From Bacteroidota bacterium (GTDB taxonomy: Bacteria; Bacteroidota; Bacteroidia; Bacteroidales; Tenuifilaceae): a DNA stretch of 64,000 bases. A program made the position numbers and the translations under genes. The notes beneath the pieces were generated by a model. It saw only the letters and a program-made list of their open reading frames with translations. It did not search any database and was not told the origin of the DNA. Positions 54,026-62,300 of the stretch are shown one piece after another. Every line of letters starts with the position of its first letter. Position 1 is the first letter of the stretch. The stretch covers positions 1-64,000 of the forward strand of contig JAKQKB010000033.1 of assembly GCA_029560875.1 (NCBI GenBank). Reading direction: 5' to 3'.

Positions 54026-56086
54026 ATGAACCTAAAATCGGCAATCATATTAATATTTATCACTTTTTTTGCTTTGGCAAAGCCAATCCTGCTAATTGGA
54101 CAAGAAACCCAAACCGATGTTCAGCAGATTATTGCTGAAATAGTGGAGGATTTAACTGCAAAAGCAGATGATGAGCAGGATTACACGCAACTGATTGAGG
54201 ATTTAATTAACCTTGCCGAAAACCCAATCAATATAAATGTTGCTACAGCCGATGATTTAAAAAAGTTCATATTCCTCAACGATTTCCAAATTAACAGTTT
54301 AATTGATTTCCGAGATTCCACAGGGACAATTCTTAGTATTTATGAACTCCAGACTATTCCTGGCTTTGACATTATTGATATCCAACGCCTATCTCCATTT
54401 ATAAAGGCTGAACAGGTAGATAAACCCCTACTTCCAAAAAGTTTTTATGGTCGAAACGACTTTTCGTTTAGATATAGAACTTCCGTTGAAACACCTGCAG
54501 GCTATTCCAAAAGTTACACAGGTTCAGGTTATTTGGGCGATAAAAACTCATATTACACCCGCTACTCATATCGCGGAGGAAAACATCTGCAGGCCGGGTT
54601 TGTTGCTGAAAAAGACCCTGGCGAACCCTTCTTTGATGGAACCTTTAGAGCTGGGGTCGACTACCTATCGGGCTACATAAGTCTATCAAAGATTGGAATA
54701 GTTAAGAAAGCCATTATCGGCGATTATCACGCTGAGTTTGGGCAGGGACTTACTTTTTGGAACAGCCTGTCGTTCGGCAAATCAAGCAATGCTATTTATG
54801 TTCGCAAGCGTGCCGATGGACTAGTTCGGCACTCATCGGCTTACGAAAGTCAGTTTCTGAGAGGTGCAGGGATAACCCTATCGGTACTTAAGTCCGACGT
54901 TACTGTTTTTGCATCGTACAGAAACATCGACGCCAATATTTCCGACACCCTTTATAATGGCGATTTAGCCTACACATCGCTTCCTGAAACTGGTTATCAC
55001 AGAACTGCATTGGAAATAGCCAACCGTAACTCGCTAACAGAGTTTACAACAGGGGCAAACATCAGCTATAATACCAGCCGTGTGAAAACAGGCTTAACCT
55101 TTGCTCACTCAAAAATCAACGGAAACTTCAATGGTACTGAGGCTATATATGAACTAAATCCAAAACCCTCCGAGAAAACAGCTATTGGAGCATCTGTTGA
55201 TGTAAACATTAAGCAATACCAGTTTTTTGGAGAAGTAGCCTCCGATTTGCCAAGTGGCAAAATAGCCACCCTTACTGGAGGAATGTTTCGTCTAAGCAAC
55301 ACCGTGCAACTATCGGTACTGGGTCGCTCATACTCCCGGAATTTCAACCCAAAATACACAGCAGGTTTTGCCGAAGGCAGTGGAACTTCCAATGAGAATG
55401 GTATTTATGCAGGAATCAGCATTTTACCAACCAAAGGGTGGAAACTCTCTGGTTATATCGATTTATTTGAATTCCCTTGGCTTAAATTTGGAGTAAACGC
55501 CCCCTCTACAGGACAAGAATTCATGGCATTATCCGAACATTCATTCACACAGGACTTCTCTGCAAAGATAAGGTACAGAGTAAAAAGCGTTGAAAAAAAT
55601 CAATCGAACTCAACTCTTCCAGTTGTACCTCAGATAAAACAGACCACACAGAACCTTAGGCTTCAGCTTAACTACTCTGCAAGTACCAACATCGCTCTAA
55701 AAACGATACTAGAGACTTCGATGTTCGATACAGATAGCATCAGCCTAGAACAGGGATATTTGCTCGCACAGGATTTATCGATTAAACTTTCTCGAATTCC
55801 GGTAAATATTAATTTTCGTTTCGCCATATTCGACACTCCTTCGTGGGATACCAGAATATACTCCTACGAGAGCGATATGCTTTACTCATTCTCAGTCCCA
55901 GCCTACTACTCAAAAGGTACAAGATTCTTTGCCTTGGCAAAATATAGTCCAAAGCCTTGGTTCGATATATGGCTCCGATACTCTCAAACATACTATAGCG
56001 AACTGGACGAACTGGGTCAAGGCGCCGACCTTATTGAAGGAAACACCCGAAGCGAGGTTAAGGCAATGGTAAGGGTAAAGTTCTAG
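54026..56086 (+). CDS. Outer-membrane barrel with N-terminal helix-hairpin-helix domain
   Basis: 686 residues. After a signal peptide (about 1-25) there is a ComEA-like helix-hairpin-helix region: NPININVATADDLKKFIF (residues 67-84) and SIYELQTIPGFDIIDIQRLS (104-123). Residues about 140-686 read as a large beta-barrel with many aromatic strand ends (SYRGGKHLQAGFVAEKD, GDYHAEFGQGLTFWNS) and a final RSEVKAMVRVKF. HhH domains usually bind DNA without sequence specificity, so a role at the cell surface in DNA contact or uptake is possible; a protein-binding use is equally open. Confidence 0.75.
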   Translation: MNLKSAIILIFITFFALAKPILLIGQETQTDVQQIIAEIVEDLTAKADDEQDYTQLIEDLINLAENPININVATADDLKKFIFLNDFQINSLIDFRDSTGTILSIYELQTIPGFDIIDIQRLSPFIKAEQVDKPLLPKSFYGRNDFSFRYRTSVETPAGYSKSYTGSGYLGDKNSYYTRYSYRGGKHLQAGFVAEKDPGEPFFDGTFRAGVDYLSGYISLSKIGIVKKAIIGDYHAEFGQGLTFWNSLSFGKSSNAIYVRKRADGLVRHSSAYESQFLRGAGITLSVLKSDVTVFASYRNIDANISDTLYNGDLAYTSLPETGYHRTALEIANRNSLTEFTTGANISYNTSRVKTGLTFAHSKINGNFNGTEAIYELNPKPSEKTAIGASVDVNIKQYQFFGEVASDLPSGKIATLTGGMFRLSNTVQLSVLGRSYSRNFNPKYTAGFAEGSGTSNENGIYAGISILPTKGWKLSGYIDLFEFPWLKFGVNAPSTGQEFMALSEHSFTQDFSAKIRYRVKSVEKNQSNSTLPVVPQIKQTTQNLRLQLNYSASTNIALKTILETSMFDTDSISLEQGYLLAQDLSIKLSRIPVNINFRFAIFDTPSWDTRIYSYESDMLYSFSVPAYYSKGTRFFALAKYSPKPWFDIWLRYSQTYYSELDELGQGADLIEGNTRSEVKAMVRVKF

Positions 56087-56169
56087 GCTAACCTCATAAT
56101 AATACTGATAAAAATCAACCATTAGCCTAATTAAAGGGCTTAACTTTGAAATTCACTAAACTAATAAGC

Positions 56170-56862
56170 ATGAAGACAATAGGCCTGATTGGAGGAATGA
56201 GTTGGGAATCGTCTCTAGAATACTACCGAATTATAAACCAAGAGGTAAAACGCAAACTTGGGAACCTGCATTCGGCTAAAAGCCTAATGTTTTCTGTTAA
56301 TTTTGATGAGATTCAGCACTTACAACATATAGGCGATTGGGATAAACTCAACAGTATTATGGTTGATGCTGCTATCCGGTTGGAAAAAGGAGGAGCCAAT
56401 TTTATTGTAATTTGCACCAACACAATGCACCGAATGGCCAGCATAATTGAGGCAAATGTAAGCATCCCAATCCTCCACATTGCCGATACAACTGCCCAAC
56501 GAATTAAAGAGCAAGGAATAAATACTATTGGTTTACTTGGCACAAAATTTACCATGGAACAAGATTTCTACAAGGGAAGACTAACCGAATTGCATAGTAT
56601 AAAGGTTATTACTCCACCCCAAGACGATAGGAATACAGTTCACTCAATTATTTACAATGAGTTATGTCAAGGTCAAATCCTTCAACCATCCAAGGAAAAA
56701 TACATCAGAATAATTGAAAATCTAAAAACCGAGGGTGCCGAAGGTGTTATTCTGGGATGTACCGAAATACCCTTGCTTGTTAAACAGCAAGATGTTACAA
56801 TTCCAATTTTCGACACAACCCGAATTCACGCTGAAATGGCGGTGGAGTATGCTTTAAAGTAG
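56170..56862 (+). CDS. Aspartate/glutamate racemase family protein
   Basis: 230 residues from the ATG at 56170; an ATG 24 nt upstream is possible, but MKTIGLIGGMSWESSLEYY is the family start. The two catalytic cysteines are visible in FIVICTNTMHRM and VILGCTEIPLLV. It resembles YgeA of E. coli, a broad-specificity amino-acid racemase. Its stop codon directly abuts that of the convergent pbpC. Confidence 0.9.
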   Translation: MKTIGLIGGMSWESSLEYYRIINQEVKRKLGNLHSAKSLMFSVNFDEIQHLQHIGDWDKLNSIMVDAAIRLEKGGANFIVICTNTMHRMASIIEANVSIPILHIADTTAQRIKEQGINTIGLLGTKFTMEQDFYKGRLTELHSIKVITPPQDDRNTVHSIIYNELCQGQILQPSKEKYIRIIENLKTEGAEGVILGCTEIPLLVKQQDVTIPIFDTTRIHAEMAVEYALK

Positions 56863-59193
56863 CTACTCCCCTATTATCCTTATCTTTTTATATAGCACTT
56901 CCCCCTCATCATCCACAAGTGTTAGCGTGTATGTCCCCGGCTGTGGAGATACCAACATTTCGTGTGTTCCGCTTGTTTTTCCTAGAAACGTATCGTTAAG
57001 GTGCCAGTAAATTATTGCATTTGGGTTACGGTGCGTTGCTTTCCAAATGCTATGTCCCTTGGTATCCTTTGCTTCGCGGGGTATATAGATATCCGCTCCA
57101 GCGTAAGGGTAAATTAATGCAATGTTTGGCAGTTTATCGTTGGCCTGGGCACAACCTTTTTTGAATGGAGGCAACTTTCTATACTCCGCATGAAATTTAG
57201 TGTAGAACCACTCCTGCGCTGGAGGCAGAACAAACCAACTGGTTTCGAACATCTCCTCTTGCTTTGCACAGCCTAATGTCAGCCTATATTTTTGGTCTTT
57301 GTCAACATAAATTTTATGGTGATAGGAGCAAGGCAACGTTTTAGTTTTAACCACAGGAACGTACTCTGTTATAGTATCAGGGCAATTCTCCGAAGCCATC
57401 AATCCGCTTTGTTTGCAGGTTACAACCGATTTTAAATCAAACCAAGGTGGAGTAAACCAGTTAGAGGTTGGCAATAACGAGAATATATCGAACATAACGG
57501 GAGCAGCTGCAGCAACGCCAATCAATTCCGCGCGCCCCTCGCCATCGGCGTTTCCAACCCAAACGGCAACCGTATAGTCGGATGTAACGCCAATTGCCCA
57601 AGCATCGCGGAAGCCGAAGCTGGTGCCTGTTTTCCAAGCAATTCGTTGCGATGAAATAAAATGTCGCCAAGCGCCATCCTCGCCAGGACGATTTGCCTGA
57701 GTTAACGCCTCAAGCGTTAAGTATGCTGCGCCCGAACCAACTCCGTTGCAGTTGAATATCTGCTTAACCTTTGCAGTGCTATCGAGTTCATACCTTAACG
57801 CAACGTTACTATTCTGAATGCCTCCAGCATTTTTTGCTAAAGCTGAATAAACTCCAGCCAACTCCCACATGCTAGCCTCTGCACCTCCCAGAATAATTGA
57901 AAGTCCATAATGACTAGGTGGCTTGTTGATGCTTTTTACACCCATTTGTTGCAGGTTGTTATGGAACTTTTCAATTCCATACTGCCTTAAAAGGTTAACC
58001 GAAGGTACGTTTAGCGAGCGCGATAAAATCTCGTTGGCTGAAACCATCCCCTCGAAAGTTTTGCTGAAATTCTGAGGTGTAAAATCGGAATATGCAACTG
58101 GAATATCATTCACAAGTTGACGCGGATAAAGGAGTCCTTCGTTGAGCATAAATCCGTATAGAAATGGTTTTAGCAGGCTACCATAGCTCCGTTTCGATTT
58201 TATAATATCAACCCTCGATGAGTTCTCTGGCTTATCGGATAGAATATTTCCAATGTAAACCAACACCTCGCTTGTTCTATTGTCGATAACCATTGCAGCC
58301 ATATTTCTTATGCCATTAGCCATAAAGTGTCGATGATAGCGCGATGTAATGCCATAGGCATTATCGTATAAGCGTTTGTCGATGGTTGATTTTACCATTT
58401 TACCCTTGAGTCCATCGTGAATACATCGGGTTAGCAGATGGGTTGCGTCCTGAGGTAAATCGTTGGCTGGATTTGGTGCGGGTTCAAGTAACGCCAATTG
58501 GTAGGTTTCATCATCAATATAGCCCTTGCTTTTCAGCTTAGCAAGTAACCGGTTGCGTTTCTCGATTAGCAGATTCTGATTTCGCCCAGGGAATATCAAG
58601 CCAGGAGCGTTTGGCAGAATTGCCAATGTTGCGGCCTCGGCCCAGCTAAGGTTATTGGGACTTGTGCCAAAGTATCGCCAAGCGGCGGCATCCAAACCAA
58701 CCACATTTCCGCCAAACGGTGCTTGCGATGCGTACTTGGCCAGTATGGTGCGTTTTGAAAAGGCAAACTCGGTTCTAACGGCCAAAAACATCTCTATGCC
58801 TTTCTCGTAGAAAGTCCTGGGCTTTCCTCGCCTCGATAGGCGAACAAGTTGCATTGTGATAGTGCTTGCGCCGCTAACAATCCTCCGAGCCTGAATATTT
58901 TGCTTTGTGGCACGTATAACCGACACAGGATTCACCCCGAGATGATTACGAAAATAGGCATCCTCGAACTGTGTAAGACAAATGGCAAATTTCTCAGGTA
59001 CAGTATCCACCTCGGGAAATTGCCACATTCCCTCGTCGGAAACTGTTGCGGATAGGAGTTGACCATTCCTGTCGAGCAACACAGTAGATGTTGTGTTCTT
59101 GAACTTAACAGGTGGAACCAATAAAAAAGCCAGCAGGAGAAGGACTCCTGCCAGCACTATTTTGTGTTTTGTTTTGATGTTTTTGAAAGGCAT
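56863..59193 (-). CDS. pbpC: Penicillin-binding protein 1C
   Basis: 776 residues. A membrane helix (about residues 10-28) is followed by a GT51 glycosyltransferase domain with QFEDAYFRNHLGVNPVSVIR and SGASTITMQLVRLSR, then a transpeptidase with SLLK (in YGSLLKPFLYG), SLN (in SRSLNVPSVNLL) and KTGT (in IAWKTGTSFGFRDAW), and the C-terminal domain typical of PBP1C. PBP1C is nonessential and is commonly encoded next to bacterial alpha-2-macroglobulin, as here. Confidence 0.96.
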   Translation of the reverse strand: MPFKNIKTKHKIVLAGVLLLLAFLLVPPVKFKNTTSTVLLDRNGQLLSATVSDEGMWQFPEVDTVPEKFAICLTQFEDAYFRNHLGVNPVSVIRATKQNIQARRIVSGASTITMQLVRLSRRGKPRTFYEKGIEMFLAVRTEFAFSKRTILAKYASQAPFGGNVVGLDAAAWRYFGTSPNNLSWAEAATLAILPNAPGLIFPGRNQNLLIEKRNRLLAKLKSKGYIDDETYQLALLEPAPNPANDLPQDATHLLTRCIHDGLKGKMVKSTIDKRLYDNAYGITSRYHRHFMANGIRNMAAMVIDNRTSEVLVYIGNILSDKPENSSRVDIIKSKRSYGSLLKPFLYGFMLNEGLLYPRQLVNDIPVAYSDFTPQNFSKTFEGMVSANEILSRSLNVPSVNLLRQYGIEKFHNNLQQMGVKSINKPPSHYGLSIILGGAEASMWELAGVYSALAKNAGGIQNSNVALRYELDSTAKVKQIFNCNGVGSGAAYLTLEALTQANRPGEDGAWRHFISSQRIAWKTGTSFGFRDAWAIGVTSDYTVAVWVGNADGEGRAELIGVAAAAPVMFDIFSLLPTSNWFTPPWFDLKSVVTCKQSGLMASENCPDTITEYVPVVKTKTLPCSYHHKIYVDKDQKYRLTLGCAKQEEMFETSWFVLPPAQEWFYTKFHAEYRKLPPFKKGCAQANDKLPNIALIYPYAGADIYIPREAKDTKGHSIWKATHRNPNAIIYWHLNDTFLGKTSGTHEMLVSPQPGTYTLTLVDDEGEVLYKKIRIIGE

Positions 59194-59306
59194 TTACTCA
59201 AATATTCTTGGCTATACACTGAATCAAATTTGATATTGTTTTGGACATTATGTAATTTGATTTTTTAAAACCGTTAAAACGGTTTCCTCCCAATTGCGAT
59301 AATCCA

Positions 59307-59332
59307 TAGCCCACGGTTTAAAACGTGGGCTA
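59307..59332. repeat. REP-like palindrome between alpha-2-macroglobulin and pbpC
   Basis: TAGCCCACG and CGTGGGCTA form perfect 9-bp arms around GTTTAAAA. A second partial copy (ATTAAACCGTGGGG) follows at 59335-59348. It resembles the short palindromes associated with REP elements in Bacteroidota. It could also attenuate transcription from the upstream gene into pbpC. Confidence 0.65.
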
Positions 59333-59394
59333 GGATTAAACCGTGGGGACATTTGGTGTGACATTTTTAATGGATTTATCTATTTCAAAATTAT

Positions 59395-62300
59395 TTACTC
59401 AACAACAACCCAACCACCCTTCTGTGCCGCAGCAATGGTGTTATCATACATCGCCTCGCAGTATGGACCAGGCATATAGTACTTACCTGCGTACGTTGCT
59501 GTTAACTTAAGGGTGAATTTCTTGCTAGTATTTGGTCGTAGACTGAAATAGGTGATTACTCTATCGTCGCGGATATCCTGATAGTCGAAGTTCATCTTCG
59601 ATTGGTCGGCCGATTCCTCGAAACGGGCATTCTGAATCTCCCATCCCGAAGGGAAAATCTGCGTTAACGCCATCTCCTTTAACTCGCCACGAACTCCAGG
59701 GTTGGTAATTGTAACCTCACAGGTAAAGTCTGTTCCCTTTTTCAAATTAACAGGATTCAGAGTTGAGCCATTGCTTGCAATATAATTAACCGTCATATTG
59801 ATATTATTCTCAAACGTTTTCTCCTCGCCTTGCTCAGGAATACCTTTAAGAACAATACTAGCATAAATAGGATTCTTCGCAGAGTTGTTTAACTCAACAG
59901 CATTCTTGCCATCGGAAATGGCCATTTGGTCACGTGCTACAGGTTTTTCGCTTGAAATCGACTTGGAGTTTCCGTTCAAGTTGTACTTCAACTTAAGGTT
60001 ATCACTTTTCCCTTTGCCAATGCTCATTCGGGAAAGTGCCATAAGGCTTACGGCTGTTTCCTGAGTACTCATCCAAGAGTTGCTCGATAGAGACTTGCTT
60101 AGTTCAATTGCAATTGGATACGCCTTCGAATCCTGTTTCAATAGTAGCATAGTCTCAAGAACGATACCTTTGTCGCGATTACTTGAACCATATGTGTAGC
60201 TAAGCTCACGGTAGTAGTTAATGGTCAACGGTACATTCTCAACAATTGCCTCGGCGGTTTCGGTTTGTCCAATTAGGGCATAAGCTGCAGCCAAGCGCAT
60301 CTTCGCAACTAAACCGAGTTGTTGCTCCTTCAACTTATTCATTGCACCAATTTCTGGTTTCTTAGCCAGCGCAAGGGTGTAAAGCCTGTAGGCCTGCATC
60401 AACTCATTATTGTAATACCCGCTACTTTGATGAGTGTAACTGCGAGCCGCTTTACTTTGATAACTTACCCAGCTCGAAATCATTCCTTGAGGAACATCGT
60501 GGCCTTTATCCTGTGCCTCCACTAGGAAGTGACCAACGTAGCTGGTGCTCCAGTCGTCGCCATACATATACGATGGCCAGTAGCGGAAACTACCATCGTT
60601 ATTCTGGAAGCGAGATAGTTTCTTAATTGCCTCGGCAATAAAGAAGTTTGTATTCTGCTGCTGTTCCGATGTCAACTCAACAAGTTGCCCTAGGTAAATT
60701 TGAGGGAATGCTCCCGATGTGGTTTGCTCAACGCATCCGTGTGGGTAACGGATAAGCTCATCCAACCTCTTCTTAAGGTTTAGCGGAGGCATTACGGATG
60801 CTTCAAGCACAGCCTCGTTGGTTCCGCTAACACCAAAGGTGTTAAAATCGATACTCAGCTTACCGTTTGCAGGAACTAAAGTGTCAATACTACGTGTAAC
60901 CTCCGATATTGGGTTGCGAACCATAATATCGATGGTTTGTGTTGACTTGATTCCGTTACCTTCGGCAACAACCTCAACCTTGGCGGGTCCAATCTTACTA
61001 TCAACCTTGAAATCGAAGAAAATAATCTTATCGCCTGGTTTAGAGAAACTCAAGGTTTGCTCATTATCACCCTGAATTTTCAGGTTCGAAGTGGTTTTCA
61101 CTTTCACCTTAACCTTCTTCATGTCGGGCGACATAGTGAATACGTTCACTGGAAGTTTAATGTTTTCCTGTGGCCCAAGTACACGCGGTAGTGTGGCCAT
61201 AACCATCAAATCGTTACGAACAGGACAAGCCTTTTCCGCCCAGCCGTAAGCGCCCTCGTTGGCAGCAATAACCATAATCCTAACGCTACCAATGTAGTTG
61301 GTCATATTGAAGTTGATTTTTTTACGGTCTCCCTTCTCCAGAATATAAGGGCCAAAGAATCTGACAACTGGTTTGAAACGTTGTGCTTGGTCGCCATCGT
61401 TGGGTTTAAGGTTATCGTCACCACCAATGGAGATTAAGCGCTCCATTTTACCGCCGTAAGCGCCAATAACATCGTTGTATAAATCCCATGTTTTTACTCC
61501 AATTGCCTCGCGGGTGTAGAACTCGGAGTGTGGATTTGGTGTTTTAAACCTATTTATGTCGAGTAAGCCCTCGTCAACCATTGCAAGCGTAAAGCTCATC
61601 TTCTTGCCATTCTTCTCTTTAACGATTATCTCAACTGGTTTCTCCGATTTTAACTCATCGGCCATAATAATTTCGGGCTGAAGAATTGTTTCAGGGTTAT
61701 TTACATCCATTTTGGTGATACCGTAGAGTCGCATTGGCAAATCGTTTGCCTTATCCTTGTGAGGTTGAACTAAGGTTACGTGCAGGTAAACGTTAGGCGC
61801 CATATCCTCAGTAGCCTCAATATCTACCACGTTGGTTGCTTGCGATGCATCAACCCAAAACGTTTTTACCACTCTTGAACCATTTTCAATGCTGATTAAT
61901 GCCCTAGCATTCTCTGCACCGGGGATTGTTAATTTAAACTCATCGCCAACATCACATGTCGATTTATTTGCGGCTATAGCAAGCACATTTGCTCCCCCTG
62001 GACGGTTAGCCTGCGACCTACCCGGCTCATATGGCCAATCGAAATAAACATAAGAACCGGCACTGTTGCCAGTTGTTTTGTTGGTTACTTTAACGTAGAA
62101 ACGCCCCCATTCAGGATAGCTGATTTTGAATTTTACTGTAGCCTTACCGTTTGAAGTGCTGAAACGCTCACGCTTCACCAATCTGTCGTAGCTTTGGCTA
62201 ACATAGCTGGCATCGCCAGTTTCTGGTTGTTCCCACCACCAACGCCAGTCGAGTTTGAAGATTTCCATCTCAAGGTTGGAGCAGTTCACTGCTTTCCCTT

